Shown: piece by piece, positions 16,467-25,226 of the stretch
How the letters are laid out: every line of letters begins with the position of its first letter
How positions within the stretch are numbered: position 1 is the first letter of the stretch
Origin: Nannocystis pusilla
GTDB taxonomy: Bacteria; Myxococcota_A; Polyangia; Nannocystales; Nannocystaceae
Direction: 5' to 3'
DNA: 64,000 bases
Assembly: GCF_020073745.1 (NCBI RefSeq)
Contig: NZ_JAIRAU010000056.1
Span: 372,001-436,000, forward strand
The notes under the pieces: generated by a model
What the model was told of the DNA's origin: nothing
The model's input: the letters and a program-made list of their open reading frames with translations, nothing else
Databases searched by the model: none
Position numbers and translations under genes: made by a program

Positions 16467-16883
16467 TCAGGAGGCCGCTTCGGGCTTGCGATCCTTGCGC
16501 GGCCAGGACAGCAGCTGGCACAGGCGGTCGACGATGGTGTCGAGCGAGGCCGGCTTCTGGATGCAGCCGACCGCCCCGAGGTGCCCCTGGATCTCCATCA
16601 GCTGCTCGATCGGCATGCCGCTCAGGATGACCACCGGGAGGGTCTTGCCGCCGACGTTGGTGGCCCGGCGGACCATCTTCATGGCCGTGTCGCCGCGCAT
16701 GTCCGGGAGGTTGAGGTCGAGCACCACCATGTCCGGCTGGAACCGCATGACGACCGCGACCAGGAGGAACCCCTTGTCCAGGGTCTCGACGACGAACCCG
16801 GCCTCGGTCAGCGCGCCCTTGACCACCCTGGCCGTCGCCGCGTCGTCCTCAACAACCAAGACCCGTGGAGCACGTGTCGTCAC
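16467..16883 (-). CDS. stand-alone response regulator receiver domain (CheY-like)
   Basis: The protein has 138 residues from GTG 16883 (TTRAPRVLVVEDD). Receiver hallmarks are the acidic pair at 12-14, phospho-acceptor D56 (VVLDLNLPD), S88 (VILSG) and K110 (CIQKP). There is no output domain, so it must act through protein partners. GTG is preferred because the longer frame adds a non-receiver tail that overlaps the rubredoxin side. No histidine kinase is adjacent. A Lys/Arg-rich C-terminus (WPRKDRKPEAAS) follows the fold. Confidence 0.88.
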   Translation of the reverse strand: MTTRAPRVLVVEDDAATARVVKGALTEAGFVVETLDKGFLLVAVVMRFQPDMVVLDLNLPDMRGDTAMKMVRRATNVGGKTLPVVILSGMPIEQLMEIQGHLGAVGCIQKPASLDTIVDRLCQLLSWPRKDRKPEAAS

Positions 16884-17198
16884 GCCCTCCAGGGTGCAGG
16901 GTTTACGGTTCCCCGTCCAGAGCAAACTCGGAGCACAGTGCGCCGCGTTGGGGGCTGAGAGCCCGGCGTGAAAGCGGCGCAGGCGGGCGAACGACGGCCG
17001 TCCGCGAGGCCTGGGGTAACGTGGACCCATGTGCCTGCGCGGCCGCGCGCAGCTGGCGCCCTGGCTGTCACGAACGCCAACCAATGCGCCCCGGGGCGCG
17101 CCTGAACGAGGGGATGACGGTCGGGTCCGCCGCCGCCGGCGAGCTCATCCGGACAGGTCCGAAAGGCCAGGCCCGCGACGGGCCGCAGCGGACGCCGA

Positions 17199-17372
17199 TC
17201 AGCCCTCCATCGGCTCGAAGTCGGCCTTGGTCGCGCCGCAGTCGGGGCACATCCAGTCCTCGGGGATGTCCTCGAACGCCGTCCCGGGGGCGATGCCACT
17301 GTCGGGATCGCCGAGGGCGGGGTCGTAGATGTGCTCGCAGACGAGGCAGCGGAATTTCTGGGACCTTGCCAC
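17199..17372 (-). CDS. rubredoxin
   Basis: A 57-residue protein from GTG 17372. Four iron-binding Cys lie in two knuckles, CLVC (9-12) and CPDC (42-45), with the rubredoxin core YDPALGDPDSGI, PGTAFEDIPEDWMCPDCGATKADFEP. The length is typical (52-58). It is a cytoplasmic one-electron carrier. It lies divergent from the formate dehydrogenase gene, 136 bases apart, so it may be co-regulated and exchange electrons with it; that link is inference. Confidence 0.95.
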   Translation of the reverse strand: MARSQKFRCLVCEHIYDPALGDPDSGIAPGTAFEDIPEDWMCPDCGATKADFEPMEG

Positions 17373-17508
17373 GGTGGCGGAGGATACACCGCCCGCGATG
17401 TGGCCGAAAGCACGGCGCGTCGTGCGTGAGGGGGGCGCGCGCGGTCACGGCCGCGATCTCGTCGCACGGCCCTCGGGGGCCCGGGCTCGGCGCTATGATG
17501 CGGTGACG

Positions 17509-20403
17509 ATGTCCGCAGGTCCCTCCGAGGTGGAGCTCACCATCGACGGCGTCGCCGTGCGCGTCGCGGCGGGGACGACGATCTGGGAGGCGGCGCGCGC
17601 CGCAGGGATCGAGATCCCGGTGCTGTGCCACGACCCGCGCTACCGCCCGGTCGGCGTGTGCCGGATGTGCGTGGTCGACGTCGGCGGGCGCGTGCTCGCG
17701 GCCAGCTGCGTGCGCCCGTGCGAGCCGGGGATGACGGTCACCGCCAGCGGCCCGGCGATCGACGCCCACCGCAAGGTGCTGACGGCGCTGCTGCTGGCGG
17801 ACCAGCCGCAGCAGGCCTCGCAGACGCGCCCGGAGGGCAGCGCCCTGGCGGCGCTGGGGCGGCGCTACGGGCTGGACGGGGCCGGGGAGCGCGGTCCGCT
17901 GGGCCTGCCTCGAGGGACAGGTCGGCCGCTGGACCCGTCGTCGCCGGTGATCGGGGTCGACCACCAGGCGTGCATCCTGTGCGACCGCTGCGTGCGGGCG
18001 TGCGACGAGGTCCAGAGCAACGAGGTGATCACGCGCTCGGGCAAGGGCTACCGCGCCAAGATCGCGTTCGACCTCGACCTGCCGATGGGCAGCTCGTCGT
18101 GCGTGTCGTGCGGCGAGTGCATGGACGCGTGCCCGACCGACGCGCTGGTCAACAAGCCGCTGGCGCCGAAGCGCCGCGGCAAGCCGTTGCCGCTGGCCCC
18201 GGCGCCGGCGCCCGAGCCGACGCCGCCGCCGGCGGCGCTGAAGCAGGTGCCGACGCTGTGCCCGTACTGCGGGGTCGGCTGCAGCGTGACCGCCCACGTC
18301 GACGAGCAGCACAACAAGGTGGTGTGGATCGACGGGCGCGACAGCCGGGTGTCGGACCGCAGGCTGTGCGTCAAGGGCCGCTACGGCTTCGACTACGCGA
18401 CGCACCCGCAGCGGCTGACGCAGCCGCTGATCCGGCGCGAGGGCAGCTACCCGAAGGGGCCGCTGTCGAGCGCGCTGCGGGTGCGCGAGGGCAGGCGCCC
18501 GGGCGGACTGGTCGACTACGCCGAGGTGATGCCGCACTTCCGCGAGGCCAGCTGGGACGAGGCGCTCGACCTGGTGGCGAAGCGGCTGCTCGAGATCCGC
18601 GAGCGCCACGGGTCGCGCGCGCTGGCGGGGTTCGGCTCGGCCAAGGGCAGCAACGAGGAGGCGTACCTGTTCCAGAAGCTGGTGCGCGTCGGCTTCGGCT
18701 CGAACAACGTCGACCACTGCACGCGCCTGTGCCACGCCTCGTCGGTGGCGGCGTTGATGGAGACGATCGGCTCGGGCGCGGTGTCGACGACCTTCCGCGA
18801 CATCGAGAACAGCGACGTCGCCATGCTCGTCGGCACCAACGCGACCAGCAACCACCCGGTCGCGGCGACCTTCTTCAAGCAGGCCGCCAAGCGCGGCTGC
18901 AAGCTGCTGGTGATCGATCCGCACCGCCCGCAGCTCGCCGACTTCGCCCACCGCTACGTCCGGATCCGCCCCGGCAGCGACGTCGCGTTCTTCAACGGGG
19001 TGCTGCACGAGATCATCCGCCGCGGGCTGTACGACCGCCATTTCGTGGCCGAGCGCACCGAGGGCTTCGAGCGGCTGAAGGCGACGGTCGAGCACTACCC
19101 GCCGCGGGTGGCCGCGCAGCTGTGCGGGCTCGACGAGCAGGAGATCGTCGACGTGGCGGTGACGTGGGGCTCGGCGCGCGCGGCGATCTGCTTCTGGGGC
19201 ATGGGCGTCAGCCAGCACGTGCACGGCACCGACAACGCGCGCTGCCTGATCTCGCTGGTCTTGCTCACGGGACAGGTCGGTCGCCCGGGCACCGGGCTGC
19301 ACCCGCTGCGCGGGCAGAACAACGTGCAAGGGGCGAGCGACGCGGGGCTGATCCCGATGGTGTTCCCCGACTATCAATCGGTGAAGGACCCGGCGGTCCG
19401 CGGGCGCTTCGAGGCGGCGTGGGGGACGACGCTCGACCCGCAGCCGGGGCTGACGGTGGTCGAGATCATGCGCGCGGCCCTCAAGCACGAGATCCGCGGG
19501 ATGTACGTGCAGGGCGAGAACCCGTTCGTCAGCGACCCGAACACCGAGAAGGTGCGCAAGGCCCTGGCGGCGCTCGAGTTCCTGGTGGTGCAGGACATCT
19601 TCCTCACCGAGACGGCGGAGTTCGCCGACGTGGTGCTGCCGGCCTCGAGCTTCTTCGAGAAGACGGGCACGTACACCAACACCGACCGCCGGGTGCAGAT
19701 CGGCCGCCCGGTGCTGAAGATGCCCGGCGCGGCGCGGCTCGACTGGGACATCATGTGCGAGATCGCCAGGCGCATGGGCGTGCCGGGCTTCGAGTTCACG
19801 CGCATCGAGGACGTGTTCGCCGAGTTCGCCGGGCTGACCGAGAGCTACCGCGGGCTGTCCTACGAGACACTCGGGCTGGAGGGCAAGCTGTGGCCGTGCG
19901 CCGACCCCGAGCACGAGGACGGCCAGGTCGTGCTGTTCGAGCGCGAATTCCCCGGCGGCCGCGGCAAGTTCGTGCCGGCCGAGTTCGCGCCGCCCCACGA
20001 GCTGCCGAGCCCCGAGTTCCCGTTCGTGCTGACGACCGGCCGCCTGCTCGAGCACTGGCACACCGGGACGATGACGCGGCGCGCGTCGGCGCTCGAGACG
20101 ATCGAGAGCGAGCCGTACGCCGACATGCGGCCGAGCGACATGGAGGCGCTGGGCCTGTGCGACGGCGACGAGATCGCGGTGACGAGCCGGCGCGGCAGCA
20201 TCACCCTCAAGGTGCGCGGGAGCGAGGCGCCCGGCCTGGGGTCGATCTTCATCCCGTTCTGCTGGCGCGAGGCGGCCGCCAACGTGCTGACCTCCGACGC
20301 GCTCGATCCGTTCGGCAAGATCCCCGAGTTCAAGTTCAGCGCCGTGCGCGTCGAGAAGCTGCGCCCGCCCGCCCTCGCCGACCTGGACGGCGCCGCCGAG
20401 TGA
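17509..20403 (+). CDS. fdhA: formate dehydrogenase catalytic subunit (Mo/W-bis-MGD, Cys type)
   Basis: The protein has 964 residues. An N-terminal 2Fe-2S domain (Cys 40, 51, 54, 67) is followed by two 4Fe-4S motifs (CILCDRCVRAC at 155-165; CVSCGECMDAC at 198-208), a Pro-rich linker, the FdhF 4Fe-4S site (CPYCGVGC at 251-258, plus C287), and the molybdopterin body. VDHCTRLCHASS places C408 where E. coli FdhF has selenocysteine, followed by the conserved His409. LLTGQVGRPGTGLHPLRGQNNVQG and a C-terminal molydopterin-binding domain are intact. It oxidises formate to CO2, or the reverse. A hairpin element (17904-17921) sits in the linker. The next gene starts one base after the stop. Confidence 0.93.
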   Translation: MSAGPSEVELTIDGVAVRVAAGTTIWEAARAAGIEIPVLCHDPRYRPVGVCRMCVVDVGGRVLAASCVRPCEPGMTVTASGPAIDAHRKVLTALLLADQPQQASQTRPEGSALAALGRRYGLDGAGERGPLGLPRGTGRPLDPSSPVIGVDHQACILCDRCVRACDEVQSNEVITRSGKGYRAKIAFDLDLPMGSSSCVSCGECMDACPTDALVNKPLAPKRRGKPLPLAPAPAPEPTPPPAALKQVPTLCPYCGVGCSVTAHVDEQHNKVVWIDGRDSRVSDRRLCVKGRYGFDYATHPQRLTQPLIRREGSYPKGPLSSALRVREGRRPGGLVDYAEVMPHFREASWDEALDLVAKRLLEIRERHGSRALAGFGSAKGSNEEAYLFQKLVRVGFGSNNVDHCTRLCHASSVAALMETIGSGAVSTTFRDIENSDVAMLVGTNATSNHPVAATFFKQAAKRGCKLLVIDPHRPQLADFAHRYVRIRPGSDVAFFNGVLHEIIRRGLYDRHFVAERTEGFERLKATVEHYPPRVAAQLCGLDEQEIVDVAVTWGSARAAICFWGMGVSQHVHGTDNARCLISLVLLTGQVGRPGTGLHPLRGQNNVQGASDAGLIPMVFPDYQSVKDPAVRGRFEAAWGTTLDPQPGLTVVEIMRAALKHEIRGMYVQGENPFVSDPNTEKVRKALAALEFLVVQDIFLTETAEFADVVLPASSFFEKTGTYTNTDRRVQIGRPVLKMPGAARLDWDIMCEIARRMGVPGFEFTRIEDVFAEFAGLTESYRGLSYETLGLEGKLWPCADPEHEDGQVVLFEREFPGGRGKFVPAEFAPPHELPSPEFPFVLTTGRLLEHWHTGTMTRRASALETIESEPYADMRPSDMEALGLCDGDEIAVTSRRGSITLKVRGSEAPGLGSIFIPFCWREAAANVLTSDALDPFGKIPEFKFSAVRVEKLRPPALADLDGAAE
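17904..17921. repeat. hairpin element inside the formate dehydrogenase gene
   Basis: CCTGCCT-CGAG-GGACAGG, in frame in the linker between the 2Fe-2S and 4Fe-4S domains (GLPRGTGRP), a region expected to tolerate insertion. Confidence 0.75.
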
Positions 20404-20404
20404 C

Positions 20405-20938
20405 ATGGAAGCGCTGTTCATCGCCGCCGTGACGGTGCTGGTGGTCGGCTACGGGTTCGTCCGCCTGCGCCGCGCCGACGAGGCGGCACGCCGCTACCTC
20501 GAGTCGGGCCAGGACAAGCCGCTGCAGCTGGCCCACCTGAGCGACACGCTGGCCCGCGTGGCCCGCGAGACGCGGACGCTGCGGATCTGGCTCGAGTCGC
20601 CGCTGCAGGCGGTGCGCGACCAGCTGGCGGCCGACCTGGTGCGCACGGACGAGGACATCGAGGCGTTCGACGCGGTGCTGCTCGACACCAGCCGCGAGGT
20701 CGGGCTGTGGCTGGCGATGATCGACGGCCTGCAGCCGCACGAGCGCCAGGAGCTCGAGCAGCTCGGCGCCGGCGCGGGGGCGATCCGCGGGGCGATGGAG
20801 GCCGAGAACGGGGCGTTCGAGCGCGCCCACCTCAAGGCGCCGGGGCGGCCGCCGATGGACCAGCGCATCGAGGCGATCCTGCGCGAGCTGACGCGCATCG
20901 AGGACGCGCTGCAGGGCCAGGGGCACGTCTACCGCTGA
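20405..20938 (+). CDS. single-pass membrane protein with coiled-coil domain, formate dehydrogenase partner
   Basis: The protein has 177 residues. An N-terminal helix (MEALFIAAVTVLVVGYGFVRLRR) is followed by charged helical sequence (about 30-175) rich in Glu, Arg and Leu. ATG 20405 is one base after the formate dehydrogenase stop, so the two are co-transcribed and probably coupled. I do not recognise a family; it has no heme or Fe-S motif. It could tether or stabilise the dehydrogenase at the membrane, but that is inference from position only. Confidence 0.75.
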   Translation: MEALFIAAVTVLVVGYGFVRLRRADEAARRYLESGQDKPLQLAHLSDTLARVARETRTLRIWLESPLQAVRDQLAADLVRTDEDIEAFDAVLLDTSREVGLWLAMIDGLQPHERQELEQLGAGAGAIRGAMEAENGAFERAHLKAPGRPPMDQRIEAILRELTRIEDALQGQGHVYR

Positions 20939-21291
20939 CCTTTCGGGCATGCTCCCGAGGACATGGCTGAAGGAGCATGTGCTCTCGCGCATGCTCGATG
21001 AGGCATGGTCGGATGGACATGTCGGTTCGGAGGAGGCGGGCTCTCCGTCGCCGCTCGCTCGCTGCGCGAACTCCGCGGTGTGGCCGGAGGCAGCGGCGAG
21101 TTCTGCGCCGGACGCCGCGACGGAGGGATGGCGGATGTCCCGGGCCGACGCCACGGAGGCCCCTGCGCCGCGTCGGCGGCGACGCTCGGGCCCGCCGGAC
21201 GCGTGTCGCCGGGGGCGGGCGCGGACGGCCGGTCGGCGCGGGCGTGCGGGTCGCGGCGAGCGTGACGGCGGTTGCCGAGTACACAGCAGGC
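20939..21291. repeat. intergenic chain of at least four hairpin elements
   Basis: Immediately after the operon come CATGCTC-CCGA-GGACATG (20948-20965), arms GAGCATG/CATGCTC around 10 bases (about 20973-20996), CATGCTC-GATG-AGGCATG (20990-21007) and CATGGTC-GGAT-GGACATG (21004-21021). Neighbours share arms. The rest to 21291 holds no gene I can support and should contain the promoter of the repeat protein. Confidence 0.8.
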
Positions 21292-24200
21292 ATGCCGCAG
21301 CCACAGTCGGTCCACGAACATCGTCCCTTTGCGGTGCCCGTGACGAGCCCGCAGCCGCGTGAGGATCTCGGGCGCACGGCGATCCCGGTCGTCGGCGACG
21401 CGTCGATCAGCCTGGGCCTCGCCGCCCCGGTCCGCCTCGAGATCGACTCGACGGGCGTCGAGCTGCAATTCGGCAGCGGCCTCGAGCTGCAGCCGGCCGA
21501 GCTGTTCGGGGCCGAGCTGCAGCGCGTGTACGTCGACTTCGTCGACGGGGTGGTCGAGACCGACAGCGAGGCGCTGGGGCCGTTGTTCGACCGGGTGCTG
21601 ACCGTCGCGCTGTGCAGCGTCCTGCGCCACACGATCGGCTGGGAGCCGGGAGAGAGCGCGCTCGAGACCGGGCTGACCCGGCTGTACGGGGCGGGCTCGA
21701 AGAACGCGCGGGAGATCCCGCTGCGCTCGCGGTTCCCGGCGGCCGGGATCACGGTGGACCCGGACGCCCTGCTGGCGCTCGAGCTGCGGGGCGACGCGCT
21801 CGAGCTGAGCGTCGCGCGGCCGCTGCTGATCCGCGTCGGCGGGCTGCGCTTCGGCATCGTCAAGGCCCGCTACGTGTTCGCCACCGCGACCGTCGAGCTG
21901 ACGAGCGAGCCGGGCGGGCCGGTGCGCGCGGCCCTGCTGCGCCTGGCCGCGAGGACAGCCACGCGCTGGCTGCGGCGCCGGCTGCCGGCGGCCATGCGCG
22001 AGCCCGGCTACGACCTGTTCGCGGACCCGGGGCGGCGGGCGAACCTGCAGCAGCTGCTCGCGCGCCTGCGCCCGGGCGAGCGGCCGGGGCCCGACGAGGA
22101 GCTCGAGGCCGTGCGCCGGTCGCTGAAGGCCGGCCCGCACGCGCAGGCGCGCGAGGCGACCGGCGGGGCCGCGAGCCTGTTCTCGGGCGTGAAGGCGGCG
22201 GTGGCGGCGGGGCTGGCGACGCTGAAGCTCAGCGCCGACGACGTGCCGGCGGCGACGCGGGTGATAGCGAGGATCCCGCTCGGGCCGTTCAGCTCCGTGG
22301 CGCTGTGTACCGATCGCGGCGGCGACGTCGTGCTGCGGCGGACCGACGACGTGTGGCAGCTCGAGGCGCCGCAGGGGATCTACGTCTACTTCGATCAGTT
22401 CCCCGAGCTGGCGGAGCTGCGCGTGAAGCAGCTGCGCGCGCGCGTCGATCGCCACGACGGGCTCTCGCTCGACGTCGGCACCTCGCCGCCGGCCGGGCCG
22501 TTCCTCGAGGAGCTGCTGCGCCACGGGTCCGACCGCCACGTGCAGCCGCGCGTGCCGCTGCAGTGGCTGCGCGAGCGGTCGATCGTGCCGCCCCTGATCG
22601 GTCACGAGGCGGGCGTGCTGTGGCGGCAGGGCCTCGGCGACGCGCGCGAGCTGGTGCTGAGCACCGAGGCCGGCAGCGCCGTCGAGTTGCGTCACACGGA
22701 GGAGGCGCTGGTGTTGACGGCGCCGGGAGGCCTCGGGGTGCTGTTCGGCGGGCTGTCGTACCTGCCGCCCGCGCGGCTGCAGCGGCTCGTCTACCGCTGG
22801 GACGACGGCGCGCTCGAGGTCGACGGCGAACCCGGCCTCGGCGCTTTCGGTCAGGCGGTGCTGTCGGCGATCGCTCGCGTGCGCGCGGCGCCGCACGTGC
22901 CGGCGGGCCTCGGCGTGCGCCCGGGCGCGGCGGTCGAGCTCGACGAGCAGCAGCTGGCGACGCGCTCGCTCGAATTGATCTCGTTGAACCTGCCGGTGAT
23001 CGGGGCGCTGCAGCTGCGGATGGATCCGCAGGACACCCTGACCACTTCGCTGGGACCGGCCGAGCTGGCGGTCCGCAGCGAGCGCGGGTTGCTGCTGGCG
23101 GCGCCGGAGCTCGGGCTCGCGCTCGAGCTCCGCGGGGCCAGGCACTGCCTGCAGCGGCGGGCGGTCGAGATCGACGCCTCGGCGCCGCCGGGCGACTGGC
23201 TGGTCGCGCTCGCGGGCCTGTGCGTCGAGCAGTTCGTGATCCCGGCGCTGCGGCGAGCGGTGCCGCTGTGGCCCGACGCCGACCCGCAGGAGACGTGGCG
23301 TTTGGGACATGTCCTCGAGGGCAGCGTCGGCGAGCTGCTGGGGCTGACGGTCGAGGTGACGCTGCCGCCCGGCGCGAACCTGACGTTCGCGCGCATCCCG
23401 GGGGCGCTGGTCGCGGGGGCCACGGCGCCGGTGCAGGTGAGCCCGGTCGGCGAGTCGCTGGTCGGCGACTTCGCGGTCGAGTCGCTGCGCTGGCGGCCGG
23501 AGGGCGAGCACATCGAGATCGGCGCCCGGCCGGCGGCGGGGCCGCTGCTGCACGCGGTGGTGCGGCGGCTGCACGAGCGCTTCACGCCCAAGCTGGTGCT
23601 GCACGCGCTCGGGCGGCGGCTCGGCCTGCCGCAGCCGTGGCCGCCCCCGCCGGCGCCGCCGGAGCTCGACGGGGCCCCGGTGGCCGCGCCCGAGCTGCCG
23701 GTGCTGGGCCCGCTGCGGCTGCACGTCGACCCGACGCACCCGCTGGCGCTGGTGCTGCGCCGCGACGGCGCGCGCTTCGACTTCGGGCAGGGCTTCTTGC
23801 TGCGCCTGCCGGAGCTCGAGCTGCAGATCGACGTGCGCGCCGCGGAGGTCACGTTCCTCCCGTTCACCGTCGCGCTCACGAGCCTGCCGCAGGCCGGGGA
23901 GCTGGACGAGCAGCTGTTCAGCCACGTGGTGCGCGGGCTGTTCGCGCGGGCGCTGCCGTGGTTCTGGCCGACGCGGCGCTCGTCGGCGGCCGGGCTCGAC
24001 GTGCTGCTGGCGATCGGCCCGGTCGAGCTGTGCACGCCGGTCGAGGGCGCGATCGAGGTCGCGGTCGACAGCGTCGGCCTGTCGGTGCGCGCGCCGCTGG
24101 GCGTGACCCTCGGCGGCGAGGCGCTGGCGTGGTTGCCCGAGTTCACGCTGTTCGAGCTCACGTACCGCTTCGACGACGCCGCGGTCGGGCTGCGGGTCGG

Positions 24201-25119
24201 CGGGCTGCGCGAGAGCGTGTATCAGGAGGCCGAGGCGGTCAGCCCGCGCACCGAGGCGATGCTGTCGGACCTGATCCGTTTGTTCGTGCTGCCGCGCACG
24301 CCCGCGTGGGCGCAGCGGCTGGGCGTCCGGCTGCTGCCGCTGCCGCCGGTGCCCGAGCGCGACCCGGAGCGCATCACGGCGCTGCAGGCCCAGCTCCCGG
24401 GCGGGCACGCGGTGGCGTTCGTGCACGTGGCGCCCGGCGACGTGGTGCGGCTGGCGGCCGACCGGCGGGAGATCCGGATCGAGAGCGAGCGCCACCTGCA
24501 GATCGACGTGCCCGACCTGCGGCAGCGCTTCGAATTCCACCGCGCCCGCTATCACCTCGAGACCGGCGACGTCGAGATCGACGAGTTCGGGCGGCTCGAG
24601 AACACGCTGGTCGCCGCGGTGCTGCAGCGGGCGCTCGTCGCCTACGAGCCGGCCGCGGCCCAGCCGGAGTTCTCGGCGGTGGCGGCGGTGCTCGACCGCT
24701 TCCCGGTCGAGGAGGACGGCCGACGCGTGCTGTACGACTCGAAGCTGGCGCGGGTGTTGCTCCGGCCGGACACCTCGCTGGTGGTCCGCCTCGACGAGCA
24801 CGGCCTGCTCGTCACCGTCGACCCGCCGCTCGTGATCGACGGCGCGTCGGTGTTCGACTACACGTTCAGCGGCCTGCGCTACAGCTTCGAGGACGCGAGC
24901 TTCCACTTCGACCTCGAGCGCGACGGCGTGCTCGCCGGGCTGCTCCGCGGCAAGATCGTGGCGGAGGGCGAGCAGCAGCTGAACAGCCTGCTGAAGCCGC
25001 TGTTGCCGGCGGCGATGCGCAAGCCGGGCTACCGCCTCGCGCTCGACCCGGACCCGCGGGCGACCATCGCCGCGCTGATCCGGACGACCGCCGGCGGCGG
25101 CTTCTTGCTGTCGCCCTGA
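21292..25119 (+). CDS. giant protein of about ten ~115-residue degenerate repeats, function unknown
   Basis: The protein has 1275 residues with no signal peptide. A unit recurs, roughly: hydrophobic strand, P-x-G-L, LP-x-L, aromatic-R-Y/W, E-x-D, then VL..L...LP. Unit starts fall near residues 64, 170, 356, 473, 600, 714, 827, 929, 1059 and 1170. Two units end similarly (LPAAMREPGYDLFADP near 235 and LPAAMRKPGYRLALDP at the C-terminus). The alternation of strands and one helix recalls AsmA/TULIP-type lipid-groove repeats, but I cannot assign a family. Start chosen at ATG 21292, after the element chain. A hairpin element at 23308-23324 encodes LGHVLEG. Confidence 0.75.
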   Translation: MPQPQSVHEHRPFAVPVTSPQPREDLGRTAIPVVGDASISLGLAAPVRLEIDSTGVELQFGSGLELQPAELFGAELQRVYVDFVDGVVETDSEALGPLFDRVLTVALCSVLRHTIGWEPGESALETGLTRLYGAGSKNAREIPLRSRFPAAGITVDPDALLALELRGDALELSVARPLLIRVGGLRFGIVKARYVFATATVELTSEPGGPVRAALLRLAARTATRWLRRRLPAAMREPGYDLFADPGRRANLQQLLARLRPGERPGPDEELEAVRRSLKAGPHAQAREATGGAASLFSGVKAAVAAGLATLKLSADDVPAATRVIARIPLGPFSSVALCTDRGGDVVLRRTDDVWQLEAPQGIYVYFDQFPELAELRVKQLRARVDRHDGLSLDVGTSPPAGPFLEELLRHGSDRHVQPRVPLQWLRERSIVPPLIGHEAGVLWRQGLGDARELVLSTEAGSAVELRHTEEALVLTAPGGLGVLFGGLSYLPPARLQRLVYRWDDGALEVDGEPGLGAFGQAVLSAIARVRAAPHVPAGLGVRPGAAVELDEQQLATRSLELISLNLPVIGALQLRMDPQDTLTTSLGPAELAVRSERGLLLAAPELGLALELRGARHCLQRRAVEIDASAPPGDWLVALAGLCVEQFVIPALRRAVPLWPDADPQETWRLGHVLEGSVGELLGLTVEVTLPPGANLTFARIPGALVAGATAPVQVSPVGESLVGDFAVESLRWRPEGEHIEIGARPAAGPLLHAVVRRLHERFTPKLVLHALGRRLGLPQPWPPPPAPPELDGAPVAAPELPVLGPLRLHVDPTHPLALVLRRDGARFDFGQGFLLRLPELELQIDVRAAEVTFLPFTVALTSLPQAGELDEQLFSHVVRGLFARALPWFWPTRRSSAAGLDVLLAIGPVELCTPVEGAIEVAVDSVGLSVRAPLGVTLGGEALAWLPEFTLFELTYRFDDAAVGLRVGGLRESVYQEAEAVSPRTEAMLSDLIRLFVLPRTPAWAQRLGVRLLPLPPVPERDPERITALQAQLPGGHAVAFVHVAPGDVVRLAADRREIRIESERHLQIDVPDLRQRFEFHRARYHLETGDVEIDEFGRLENTLVAAVLQRALVAYEPAAAQPEFSAVAAVLDRFPVEEDGRRVLYDSKLARVLLRPDTSLVVRLDEHGLLVTVDPPLVIDGASVFDYTFSGLRYSFEDASFHFDLERDGVLAGLLRGKIVAEGEQQLNSLLKPLLPAAMRKPGYRLALDPDPRATIAALIRTTAGGGFLLSP

Positions 25120-25226
25120 GCCTGCGCCATCGCAGGGCCCGCCAGCGCCCCGTCGTCGGCTTGACGGCGCGGGCGCGGGTGCTATGAGTCCGCGAAACCG
25201 GGGACCGTGGCAGCCCGAGGAATCGT

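Noticed and set aside
19261..19285. Element-like CACGGGACAGGTCGG in the formate dehydrogenase gene
   Set aside because: It encodes TGQVGRPGTG, a motif conserved in all formate dehydrogenases, so the likeness is by chance.
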